DNA from: CADEED01 sp020442965
Lineage (GTDB): Bacteria > Pseudomonadota > Gammaproteobacteria > Steroidobacterales > Steroidobacteraceae
Assembly (NCBI GenBank): GCA_041395525.1
Contig: JAWLAH010000001.1
Location: 248,001 to 312,000 of the forward strand
Reading direction: 5' to 3'
DNA: 64,000 nt
The position numbers and the translations under genes were made by a program. The notes under the pieces are model-generated. The model searched no databases. It saw only the letters and a list, made by a program, of their open reading frames with translations, and was not told the origin of the DNA. The stretch's first letter is position 1; each line of letters begins with the position of its first letter. Positions 1-7,719 of the stretch are shown in pieces.

Positions 1-313
1 CGAAATCAGTCGTAGATGCGGTGCGGCGCCATCATCCAGAGTTTGCTTTTACGCATAACCGACTGCCGTTGACGGGAATTAACAACTCGGGCTGGAAGAC
101 CGCCAGGCGTCGAGCGGCGGCGCGTTACGAAGTAACCCGGCTGGCGCCCAGCCCCAACGGATTTCGCCATATTCGCATCAGGACGCACTACTCGGCTGCG
201 GAGATTTCAAACCTGGTCGTGGCCTCGAACCGGGCCTGCGACACAAAGTCCCGCAACAGTCCCGCACTGTTCGCTTTGCGTTCGACAGGGTGAGCGCAAG
301 TGCTTAAAAATAC
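1..313. other. Unassigned DNA downstream of tRNA-Met
   Basis: No convincing gene is visible on either strand. The short open frames are basic, low-complexity translations without a recognisable domain. This segment lies on the 3' side of the minus-strand tRNA-Met, where integrative elements often insert, but I see no integrase or repeated tRNA end. A T-rich stretch directly after the tRNA (minus strand, about 304-312) could help end its transcript. A near-tandem TGCGGGACT repeat lies around 248-266 (minus strand). Confidence 0.4.
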
Positions 314-390
314 TGGTGGAAAGGGAGGGAATCGAACCCTCGACCCCGGCATTATGAGTGCCGTGCTCTAACCGGCTGAGCTACCTTTCC
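314..390 (-). tRNA. tRNA-Met (CAU), elongator type
   Basis: Read on the minus strand this is a complete 77-nt cloverleaf with encoded CCA. The acceptor stem is GGAAAGG/CCTTTCC, the anticodon loop is CTCATAA giving CAU, and the T-loop is GGTTCGATTCC. The anticodon-stem context (CACTCATAATG) resembles elongator tRNA-Met more than initiator tRNA. A CAU tRNA could also be a lysidine-modified Ile2 tRNA, but the D-arm GCTCAGCCGGTTAGAGC fits Met. It stands alone between an unassigned stretch and motB. Confidence 0.93.
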
Positions 391-495
391 ACGCGGGGGC
401 CGCGATTCTCATGGGCCATCGCACGTGTGTCAAGGCGACCTGCCGTTCAAGCCGCGAGAAATCAAGCAGTCAAACGATATCGCGGCGCCCGCGAC

Positions 496-1473
496 CTACG
501 AGTGCTCGGGCGGCGCAGGCGCCGCTTCGGTGGTCTCGCTCGCGGCCGTTGGCAGACTCGCGGGCACATCGCCCTTCAGCGCCGCCGCCTCGGCTCGCTT
601 GGTCATCACGATGATGCTGATGCGGCGGTTGATAGGATTGTCGGGGTGCTCTTTGTCGAACAATACCGACGAACCCAAGCCGACCACGCGTGCGACCTTC
701 TCTTGACCAAGGCCGCCTGCTTCGAGCGCGCGTCGCGCGGCGTTGGCACGATCGGCAGACAGCTCCCAGTTGCCGTACGACGCCTGGTGCGCATAGCCCT
801 TGACGTCTGTATGGCCAGTGAGACTCACGCGATTCGGCACCGAATTCAGGTACGCCGACAACTCGCGCAGAATACCGCTGGAGTAATCCTTGAGCTTGGC
901 GCCGCCCAGATCGAACATCGGCCGGTTCTGCTCGTCGACGATCTGTATACGGAGCCCCTCAGGCGTGATATCGAGCAACAACTGATCCTTGAACGGCGCC
1001 AATGCCTGACTTTTGCTGATTGCTTCCTTGAGATCATCCATCAAGGATTCGAGTTGTTTGCGTTCGGCGGCTTCGGCAATCTTGCGAGCCTCTTCCTCCT
1101 TGAGCTGGTCCTCGGCTGTGAGCGGCTTGACAGGAGCGCCCAGGCTTTCATCAGGCGCTTTCGGTGCGGACTTGGGTGCGTCCATACCGCCGCGCAAGTT
1201 GATCGGACTCGTGCTGGCGCCGCCGGGGCCCATCTGCCCAGGTGCAGGCTTCGGCGCGCGGCCGTCCTCCATGCTGGGGTTTTTGAAGTAGTCGAAAATC
1301 GCCGCCTTCTCTTCTTCGGACACGGCTGTCACGAGCCACATGACCATGAAGAACGCCATCAATGCCGTCACGAAATCCGCGTAGGCCACCTTCCACGCGC
1401 CGCCGTGATGCGCGTGGCCGGCCTTCTTGCGGCGTTTGACGATGATAATCGGTCGCTTGTCCGGCTCTGCCAT
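496..1473 (-). CDS. motB: Flagellar motor stator protein MotB
   Basis: MotB forms the MotA5B2 proton-driven stator and anchors it to peptidoglycan. The 325-aa protein has the expected short basic cytoplasmic N-terminus, one membrane segment at about 30-51, and an OmpA-like peptidoglycan-binding domain at about 166-295. Asp33, in the YADF stretch at the start of the membrane segment, is the expected proton-carrying residue (Asp32 in E. coli). The OmpA domain carries GHTD at 220-223 and NRRI at 282-285. The linker at 65-120 is rich in Pro, Ala and Lys. It follows motA after a 25-nt gap on the same strand, so the pair is probably one operon. No other flagellar gene is present in the window. Confidence 0.95.
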   Translation of the reverse strand: MAEPDKRPIIIVKRRKKAGHAHHGGAWKVAYADFVTALMAFFMVMWLVTAVSEEEKAAIFDYFKNPSMEDGRAPKPAPGQMGPGGASTSPINLRGGMDAPKSAPKAPDESLGAPVKPLTAEDQLKEEEARKIAEAAERKQLESLMDDLKEAISKSQALAPFKDQLLLDITPEGLRIQIVDEQNRPMFDLGGAKLKDYSSGILRELSAYLNSVPNRVSLTGHTDVKGYAHQASYGNWELSADRANAARRALEAGGLGQEKVARVVGLGSSVLFDKEHPDNPINRRISIIVMTKRAEAAALKGDVPASLPTAASETTEAAPAPPEHS

Positions 1474-1498
1474 GGGTGTTCTCCGCTTGTTAGCGGAA

Positions 1499-2386
1499 TC
1501 AGGCTGCCTTGGCAGGCTCGGCGGCCTTCGTGCTCTTGCCCTTCAGATGCGCTTCCAGGTCGGCGAACGTCGGGCGTACCTCGCTGAACAGCAGCTTGCG
1601 CGCGAATTCCACGGCGACTTGCGGCGCATAGCCACGCACGCTCGCGACCAGGGCCATCTTGACGATTTCGAATGCCTTGCCCTCGTCGTTAGCGCGATGC
1701 TCCATTGCGGCCGAAATCGGCCCGACGATTCCGTACGCGACGAAGATACCCAGGAAGGTACCGACCAATGCGGCACCCACCTTGTGACCGATGGTGTTAG
1801 TGTCCGCACCCTCGAGCGCCGCCATCGTGTTTACAATACCCAATACGGCCGCAACGATACCGAATCCGGGCAAGGCATCGGCAACCTTCTGCACGGCTTG
1901 CGACGGCGCCGCCGCTTCGTGGTGATGCGTCTCGAGCTCATACTCGAGCAGGCTTTCGAGTTCGTGCGCTTCGAGATTGCCGCTCACCATCAGCCGCAGA
2001 CAGTCCGTGATGAACTCTGTCAGATGATGATCGGCCAGAATGTTCGGATACTGCTTGAAGAGATCGCTCTCGTCTGGCTTCTCGATATGCTGCTCGAGCG
2101 CGAGCACGCCTTCTTTGCGCAGCTTGGAAAGAATGTCATAGATCAATTTGAGAATATCGACATAGTCGTCGCGCTTGTACTTCGGCCCTTTGAGGAGTCC
2201 GAGTGCGTTACCGAACGACTCCTTTACGATCTTGAGCGGATTCGAGATCAGGAAAGCGCCCAGTGCCGCTCCGCAGATCACGACCACTTCGGATGGGTGC
2301 CAAAGCAGCAGCAGCTTGCCACCGGACCAGAGGAAACCTCCAGCCACACTCCCGAGGACTACCACGGTGCCAATAATGTAGAACAT
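1499..2386 (-). CDS. motA: Flagellar motor stator protein MotA
   Basis: MotA is the proton-channel partner of MotB and contacts the rotor protein FliG. The 295-aa product has four membrane segments (about 2-21, 31-50, 170-190 and 203-225) around a large cytoplasmic loop. Arg90 and Glu98, the rotor-interacting charges, fall at the same numbers as in E. coli MotA. Pro173 matches the conserved Pro173, and Pro223 corresponds to Pro222. It starts with ATG and lies directly upstream of motB. The roughly 140-bp gap to the end of ychF is the likely promoter region. The C-terminal tail is Lys/Ala-rich and probably disordered. Confidence 0.95.
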   Translation of the reverse strand: MFYIIGTVVVLGSVAGGFLWSGGKLLLLWHPSEVVVICGAALGAFLISNPLKIVKESFGNALGLLKGPKYKRDDYVDILKLIYDILSKLRKEGVLALEQHIEKPDESDLFKQYPNILADHHLTEFITDCLRLMVSGNLEAHELESLLEYELETHHHEAAAPSQAVQKVADALPGFGIVAAVLGIVNTMAALEGADTNTIGHKVGAALVGTFLGIFVAYGIVGPISAAMEHRANDEGKAFEIVKMALVASVRGYAPQVAVEFARKLLFSEVRPTFADLEAHLKGKSTKAAEPAKAA

Positions 2387-2530
2387 AGCGACGGTACTCG
2401 CATTGCCTGAAAAAGACCGATTCGCGTTAGCTATCGGCCTTCAATACCGTCACTTGAGTGAACCCGGTCACACTGCGCCGCTGCGCCCTGCACCGCCGCC
2501 GATATCTGGTCCTGGTAGAGGTAGGTAGCG

Positions 2531-3622
2531 TCAGACGTTGAACCGGAAATGCATCACGTCGCCCTCGCGAACGATGTACTCCTTGCCTTCCAGCCGCAGG
2601 CGCCCGGCTTCCTTGGCACCCGCCTCGCCGCGATATTTCACATAATCGTCGTACGCAATCACTTCCGCCCGGATGAACCCGCGCTCGAAGTCCGTGTGTA
2701 TCACGCCGGCCGCCTGCGGCGCGGTGGACCCGGCCTGCACCGTCCAGGCGCGTACTTCTTTCTCGCCGGCCGTAAAATACGTCTGCAGGCCCAACAACTC
2801 GTAACCCGCGCGGATGACCCGATTTAGCCCTGGCTCCTCGAGCTGCATTTCCCGCAGAAACTCGATGCGATCAGCTTCCTCGAGCTGCGCGATTTCGGCC
2901 TCGATCGCGGCGCACACGGGTACGACCACAGCGCCCTCGGTTGCCGCCCGCGCCCGCACCATCTCCAACAGCGGGTTGTCGACGAAGCCACTTTCGTCGA
3001 CATTTGCGACATACATCACCGGCTTCGCTGTCAGCAGGTGCAGCTCCTGCAAGTCACGCTTCTCTTCAGTCGATAGCGCTAACGACCGCACCGGCTGCGC
3101 GCCATCGAGGTGCTTGCGAACACGCTCGAACAGCTCGCGCTTGCGGATCGCTTCCTTGTCACCGCTCTTGGCTGCCTTGCCCGCCCGGTCGACAGCCTTC
3201 TCGACGCTCTGCAAATCCGCCAGCGCCAGTTCCGTGTCGATGATCTCGATATCGGAAATCGGATTGACGCGACCCGACACGTGCACGATATCTGCATTCT
3301 CAAAGCACCGCACCACGTGCGCGATCGCGTCGCACTCGCGGATGTGCGACAGAAACTTGTTACCCAAGCCTTCGCCCTGCGAAGCGCCCGCGACCAATCC
3401 AGCGATATCGACGAACTCAACGGTCGTCGGCAGAATCTTCTGCGGTTTGACGATCGCGGCGAGTGGGTCGAGCCGTGGATCAGGCACCGGCACAATCCCC
3501 ACATTGGGATCGATCGTACAAAACGGATAATTCTCCGCGGCGATCTGCGCCCGTGTGAGCGCATTGAAAAGCGTCGATTTGCCCACGTTCGGCAGACCGA
3601 CGATGCCGCATTTGATTCCCAT
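2531..3622 (-). CDS. ychF: Redox-regulated ATPase / ribosome-associated YchF
   Basis: YchF is a universally conserved OBG-family P-loop protein that prefers ATP to GTP and associates with ribosomes. The 363-aa protein has the full family length. It shows the G1 loop GLPNVGKS at 9-16, the switch stretch DIAGLV followed by ASQGEGLGNKFL, the altered nucleotide-specificity stretch NVDES in place of the GTPase NKxD, and a C-terminal TGS domain ending in MHFRFNV. It sits 6 nt downstream of pth on the same strand, the usual pth-ychF pairing in gammaproteobacteria. Confidence 0.96.
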   Translation of the reverse strand: MGIKCGIVGLPNVGKSTLFNALTRAQIAAENYPFCTIDPNVGIVPVPDPRLDPLAAIVKPQKILPTTVEFVDIAGLVAGASQGEGLGNKFLSHIRECDAIAHVVRCFENADIVHVSGRVNPISDIEIIDTELALADLQSVEKAVDRAGKAAKSGDKEAIRKRELFERVRKHLDGAQPVRSLALSTEEKRDLQELHLLTAKPVMYVANVDESGFVDNPLLEMVRARAATEGAVVVPVCAAIEAEIAQLEEADRIEFLREMQLEEPGLNRVIRAGYELLGLQTYFTAGEKEVRAWTVQAGSTAPQAAGVIHTDFERGFIRAEVIAYDDYVKYRGEAGAKEAGRLRLEGKEYIVREGDVMHFRFNV

Positions 3623-3628
3623 CGATTG

Positions 3629-4228
3629 TTACTCCGTAGCAGGCGGCGCTGGCCGCGCGTGCAGTTTGTGCATTGCCTTCTGCGCGCCGTCACGCAGCAT
3701 GTGTTCGATCGCATCCGCGCCGGCGACGATCGCTGTATCGAGGAGCGCCTGATCCGATCTGGAGGCGCGTGCCAGCACGTAGTCGACCACCTCGCGCTGC
3801 ACGCCGGGATGTCCAACGCCGATCCGCAGTCGCCAGAAATCACTGCCCAGCGCGGCAATGATGTCGCGCAGCCCGTTGTGGCCACCATGACCACCTGATT
3901 CCTTCAAGCGCACAACACCTGCCGGAAGATCGATCTCGTCGTGAGCGACGAGTACCTCCCCGACTGTTAGTTTGTAGAACCCCAGCACGCTTGCAACCGG
4001 TCCGCCGCTGCGATTCATGAAGCCCATGGGCTTGAGTAGCCACAGCTCGTTGGCGTCCAACCGGATACGCGCGAGTTGCCCCTGATGTTTCGGCTCGGTG
4101 CGGAAACTCGCGCCATGCCGGCGCGCCAATTCATCCACCAACCAGAAGCCCGCGTTGTGCCGCGTGTGCTCGTAGTCGGGCCCAGGATTGCCGAGGCCCA
4201 CGATCAGCCTGAGCGGTACTGCCGCCAT
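3629..4228 (-). CDS. pth: Peptidyl-tRNA hydrolase
   Basis: Pth cleaves the ester bond of peptidyl-tRNA released prematurely from ribosomes and recycles the tRNA. I chose the ATG at 4228 because a GGGGG ribosome-binding site lies just before it; a TTG at 4243 would add five residues. The 199-aa product starts with the strand LRLIVGLGNPG. The catalytic His is about residue 24 in TRHNAG. The conserved Asp lies in VAHDEIDLP, and the GGHGGHNGLRDI motif follows. It is placed between rplY and ychF in the classic prs-rplY-pth-ychF order. Confidence 0.96.
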   Translation of the reverse strand: MAAVPLRLIVGLGNPGPDYEHTRHNAGFWLVDELARRHGASFRTEPKHQGQLARIRLDANELWLLKPMGFMNRSGGPVASVLGFYKLTVGEVLVAHDEIDLPAGVVRLKESGGHGGHNGLRDIIAALGSDFWRLRIGVGHPGVQREVVDYVLARASRSDQALLDTAIVAGADAIEHMLRDGAQKAMHKLHARPAPPATE

Positions 4229-4309
4229 GGAGCCCCCTGACAATCAAACGCGATCCGCGCCGCGACCTGTGCCAGGTCACGGCGCGTAGCGGGTTCAGCC
4301 GTAGCGCGC

Positions 4310-5044
4310 TTACTTCTTCGGCGCGTCCTTCTTGGCCGCATCGCCAGCCGCAGGCTTCGCTCCAGCCGCAGGCTTCGCTGCCTCGCCAGGCTTGGCTGCC
4401 TCGGCACCTGCCGCCGGTGCGGCCGCAGCGCCTTCCGCCACCGCTGCCCCTTCGGTCGGCTCCGGCTCCTCGGCGCGTGGCGAGTGGATCGAGACCACGA
4501 CCGCATCGTTGCGCGCAAGCGCCGGGATCGCGACGCCCTTCGGCAAGGGCACGTCGGAGAGATGCTTCGACTCGTTGATATTCATCTCCGACAGGTCGAG
4601 TTCCAGAAACTCCGGCAGATCGGCCGGGAGGCAGACGACCTCGACGTCGGACATACGATGCGCGAGCACGCCACCTTGTGTTTTGACGCCTGGCGCCACC
4701 GCCTCGCCCTTGAAGTGAATCGGCAGATAAATGCGGATCTCCTCCTGCTCCACCACCCGCTGCATGTCCATGTGCACGACTCGGTTCTTGGCCGGGTGCA
4801 TCTGAATATCCCTGAGGATAACGGCTTGGTTTTCGCCGCCCACCTTGACATTCATGATCGACGAGTAAAGCCGCTCGTCGTCCACCAAAGTCATCAGCTT
4901 TTGGTGATTGAATGACAGTTGGCGCGGCTCCTGACGACCGCCATAGAGAATCGCCGGCACCTTGCCCTCGTGACGCAGGCGGCGGCTCGCACCCTTGCCT
5001 TGCGTCTCGCGGTACTCGGCGTCGAGCTCGAAAGTGATTCGCAT
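4310..5044 (-). CDS. rplY: 50S ribosomal protein L25/general stress protein Ctc
   Basis: L25 binds 5S rRNA in the large ribosomal subunit. This is the long two-domain CTC (TL5-type) form: an N-terminal L25 beta-barrel (about 1-92, beginning MRITFELDAEYRE) followed by a second beta domain (about 100-190). The last 50 residues are an Ala/Pro/Glu/Lys tail with repeated AAKPAAGAK-type units, probably disordered. At 244 aa it is much longer than E. coli L25 (94 aa). It lies between prs and pth on the same strand, the standard order for the group. Confidence 0.94.
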   Translation of the reverse strand: MRITFELDAEYRETQGKGASRRLRHEGKVPAILYGGRQEPRQLSFNHQKLMTLVDDERLYSSIMNVKVGGENQAVILRDIQMHPAKNRVVHMDMQRVVEQEEIRIYLPIHFKGEAVAPGVKTQGGVLAHRMSDVEVVCLPADLPEFLELDLSEMNINESKHLSDVPLPKGVAIPALARNDAVVVSIHSPRAEEPEPTEGAAVAEGAAAAPAAGAEAAKPGEAAKPAAGAKPAAGDAAKKDAPKK

Positions 5045-5109
5045 TGTAATGACTCCAATTAGTAGCTAACAAAATACGCGTCGCGACCAACGCGTATCAC
5101 CCGAAAACT

Positions 5110-6066
5110 TCAATCCACGTACAGACTGCTGACGGACTCCTCGTCGCGTATCCGACGGATCGTCTCGGCCAGCAGCGCCGCCACCGACAACTGCCGGATC
5201 CGGCCACACTCGCGCGCGGTAGCCGACAACGGAATGGTGTCAGTCACGACCAGCTCATCGAGTCTCGACTTGCTGATCTTCTCGATGGCGTTGCCCGACA
5301 GTACGGCATGCGTAATATAAGCCACGACTCGCGTTGCGCCCTCATCTTTCAATGCCTGCGCCGCCGCGCACAGTGTGCCGGCAGTATCAACCATGTCGTC
5401 CACCAACACGCAATTCTTGCCGACCACGTCGCCGATGATATTCATCACCTTCGATTCATTCGGGCGCGGCCGGCGCTTGTCGATGATCGCCAAGTCCGCG
5501 TCGTCGAGCCGGCGCGCCAGCGCCCGCGCGCGTACCACGCCGCCGACGTCCGGTGAGACGACGATCATTCTTTCCTGCCGCTGCCGCCAGGCATCGCCTA
5601 ACAACACGGGCGAGGCGTAGACATTGTCGACCGGAATATCGAAGAAGCCCTGGATCTGATCGGCGTGCAGATCGATCGTGAGCAAGCGATCGACGCCCGC
5701 GCTCTGCAACATGTTCGCCACGAGCTTGGCGGTGATGGCGGTGCGGGTCGCACGTGGCCGGCGATCCTGACGCGAGTAACCAAAATACGGGACCACCGCC
5801 GTGATGCGTGCAGCCGATGCGCGCCGACAGGCATCGACCATCACCAGCAGCTCCATCAGGTGATCGTTGGCGGGCGGGCACGTCGATTGCACGATGAATA
5901 CATCGCGGCCGCGCACGTTCTCCATGATCTCGACATTCACCTCGCCGTCGGAAAAACGCCCGACCATGGCGCGACCCAGCGGCGTCATCAGATGGCGAGC
6001 GATATCCTGCGCGAGCATCGGATTGGCGTTGCCGGCAAACAATGCTGGTGTGTCCGAATCTACCAA
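5110..6066 (-). CDS. prs: Ribose-phosphate pyrophosphokinase (PRPP synthetase)
   Basis: Prs transfers pyrophosphate from ATP to ribose 5-phosphate, giving PRPP for purine, pyrimidine, NAD, His and Trp synthesis. I place the start at TTG 6066 because GGAGG lies seven bases upstream and the resulting 318-aa protein matches the usual length of about 315. A TTG at 6096 would add an unlikely basic extension. Landmarks are FAGNANP near the N-terminus, GRFSDGEVNVEI, the flexible-loop stretch PYFGYSRQDRR and the PRPP-binding loop LVDDMVDTAGTL. The gene lies just downstream of tRNA-Gln, probably in the transcript that begins with the TPR/lolB/ispE genes. Confidence 0.95.
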   Translation of the reverse strand: MVDSDTPALFAGNANPMLAQDIARHLMTPLGRAMVGRFSDGEVNVEIMENVRGRDVFIVQSTCPPANDHLMELLVMVDACRRASAARITAVVPYFGYSRQDRRPRATRTAITAKLVANMLQSAGVDRLLTIDLHADQIQGFFDIPVDNVYASPVLLGDAWRQRQERMIVVSPDVGGVVRARALARRLDDADLAIIDKRRPRPNESKVMNIIGDVVGKNCVLVDDMVDTAGTLCAAAQALKDEGATRVVAYITHAVLSGNAIEKISKSRLDELVVTDTIPLSATARECGRIRQLSVAALLAETIRRIRDEESVSSLYVD

Positions 6067-6116
6067 CTCGCTACCTCCCCGCCTGCGATCGACCAAATAT
6101 AACGACTAACATCGAG

Positions 6117-6191
6117 TGGCTGGGGTGGAAGGATTCGAACCTCCGAATGGCGGGATCAAAACCCGCTGCCTTACCACTTGGCGACACCCCA
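6117..6191 (-). tRNA. tRNA-Gln (UUG)
   Basis: The minus strand gives a 75-nt cloverleaf with encoded CCA. The acceptor stem is TGGGGTG/CACCCCA with discriminator G, the anticodon loop is TTTTGAT giving UUG, and the T-loop is GGTTCGAATCC. A tRNA-Gln between ispE and prs is conserved in gammaproteobacteria. The first 21 bases are also the last six codons and the stop of ispE, so RNase P cleavage at 6191 would remove the 3' end of the ispE message. Confidence 0.97.
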
Positions 6192-7055
6192 GCGGTGCAA
6201 CTTGTCCTGCAGTGGCGACCGCACCAGCCCCTGCGCCACAAAACCGGTCCACTCATCCGGCACTCGCGCCGCAACTCGCTCCGCCTCGGCAGCCGTGGCG
6301 AAGCTCGCGAATATGCACGACCCGGTGCCCGTGAGACGCGCCGGCGCGAACCGCGCGAGCCAATCGAGCGCGTCCGCCACCGCCGGATATCGGGACCGCA
6401 CGACCGGCTCGCAAACGTTGCGCCCGCCCGTCGTCAAAAAGCCGGGTATTGTCGTGACCGGGGAATTCCTTGTCAATTCAGGTGCCTCGAAGATGGCGGC
6501 TGTAGGCACCGCGACGCCCGGATGAATGATCAAGAACCAGGTGGCCGGCAACGCGATGGGCGTCAGCCGATCCCCCACGCCCTCGGCCCACGCGGACGCC
6601 CCCATGATAAAAACAGGGATATCTGCGCCCAATTTCCCGCCCAATTCAGCGAGTTCGGCCGGTGCGAGGTTTGTGCGCCACAGCGCATTCAGCGCAACCA
6701 GGGTGGTGGCCGCATCCGAACTGCCGCCGCCGAGACCGCCCCCCAGCGGAATGCGCTTGGTCACCGACAGATCGGCTCCGTGCGTCGTGCCAGTGCGCGC
6801 CTGAAGTGCTCGCGCGGCGCGGACGACCAAGTCCTCATCGACCCGCACTTCGCGCGCACCCTGCGGCCGTGCTATCTGGCCATCGACGCGCAGCTTGATC
6901 GACACCGTATCGCACAGATCAACGATCTGAAAAACGGTTTGCAGCTCGTGATAGCCATCCGCGCGCCGCCCGGTTATCTGCAACATGAGATTCAGTTTGG
7001 CCGGAGCGGGCCAGTCGGTCGGCCCCTCAGCCGGCTGCCAAGTCGACGCGGGCAC
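6171..7055 (-). CDS. ispE: 4-diphosphocytidyl-2-C-methyl-D-erythritol kinase
   Basis: IspE phosphorylates the 2-hydroxyl of CDP-methylerythritol in the MEP isoprenoid pathway. The 294-aa GHMP kinase has PAKLNLMLQITGRRADGYHEL near the N-terminus in two blocks (PAKLNL and DGYHEL) and the glycine-rich ATP loop PLGGGLGGGSSDAATTL. The start is GTG at 7055, two bases after the lolB stop. Its last residues (WGVAKW) and the TAA stop are read from the 5' end of tRNA-Gln, an unusual overlap of 21 nt. The C-terminus is otherwise of family length, so the overlap looks original rather than a truncation. Confidence 0.95.
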   Translation of the reverse strand: MPASTWQPAEGPTDWPAPAKLNLMLQITGRRADGYHELQTVFQIVDLCDTVSIKLRVDGQIARPQGAREVRVDEDLVVRAARALQARTGTTHGADLSVTKRIPLGGGLGGGSSDAATTLVALNALWRTNLAPAELAELGGKLGADIPVFIMGASAWAEGVGDRLTPIALPATWFLIIHPGVAVPTAAIFEAPELTRNSPVTTIPGFLTTGGRNVCEPVVRSRYPAVADALDWLARFAPARLTGTGSCIFASFATAAEAERVAARVPDEWTGFVAQGLVRSPLQDKLHRWGVAKW

Positions 7056-7056
7056 G

Positions 7057-7719
7057 TCAGCGCATCCAGCGATCGATCGCGATCCGCACGCGCGCGCCCG
7101 CGCGCCGTGCCGTCAGCTTCGAGGGCAGCGGTGGCGTCTCGCCGAAACTTGAATACTCGATCGCCCAATCGCTCTGCCGCAGACGTGCAACGCGCTGCGG
7201 CTGGTCCGGGACCGATGTGAACTCCGTCTCTGCCGGCTTGTCCGGCGATGCTACCCCTAACAACCAGTAACGCATCTCTGCGAGCGGCAAAGAGAATCCC
7301 AGCCGACGTTCGAGCTCCGCACGCGCCGCTTCGCCATCGAGCCGCTCACCGCGGCTCGTCACGACTTCGAGCTGCTGCCCGTCCCAATCGATGTGCAATC
7401 CGCCGATCCCCAGCGGCCCGTCGATCGTGAGGTCGCTGCGTGGCCCATCCTGCTGGAAGCGCAGGCTGCCGGAAAAGCCTTGCTCGCCCGCTGCGACGGC
7501 GATGCGGCCGCTGAGCGAATACTCGTCCAGTTGCTGCAAGGCCGCGTACTCAGTCGGCCATGCGCCGCCGGCGGAGGGACGGTGCGAGCCCGATCGCAAG
7601 CTGGCGCAGCCGGTCATCAGCAGGCTTACTAGTAACAAGCCAAGCAGTGCCCGTGCTGGCCAGACGGTCAGCCTGCGCACGCGGGCTGGTAGCAAGTCAG
7701 ATTGTCGTGGCCGATTCAT
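7057..7719 (-). CDS. lolB: Outer-membrane lipoprotein receptor LolB
   Basis: LolB takes lipoproteins from LolA and inserts them into the outer membrane. The 220-aa precursor has an unusually long N-terminus, then a hydrophobic segment and the lipobox LMTGC with Cys38 as the lipidation site. The mature part has the LolB beta-barrel signature: LDEYSLSGRIAVA, FSGSLRFQQDG, and a WLLGVASPDKPA stretch typical of the family. It precedes ispE as in Pseudomonas and E. coli. Its start overlaps the end of the upstream TPR gene by 23 bp, which suggests translational coupling. Confidence 0.9.
   Translation of the reverse strand: MNRPRQSDLLPARVRRLTVWPARALLGLLLVSLLMTGCASLRSGSHRPSAGGAWPTEYAALQQLDEYSLSGRIAVAAGEQGFSGSLRFQQDGPRSDLTIDGPLGIGGLHIDWDGQQLEVVTSRGERLDGEAARAELERRLGFSLPLAEMRYWLLGVASPDKPAETEFTSVPDQPQRVARLRQSDWAIEYSSFGETPPLPSKLTARRAGARVRIAIDRWMR

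Noticed and set aside
358..1587. A 409-codon frame on the plus strand opposite motB
   Set aside because: It covers a clear motB gene on the other strand and its translation is Arg/Cys-rich with no domain; it is an antisense shadow common in GC-rich DNA.
4131..5090. A 319-codon minus-strand frame across rplY
   Set aside because: It overlaps rplY in another frame on the same strand, and its Gly/Arg-rich translation has no known pattern.
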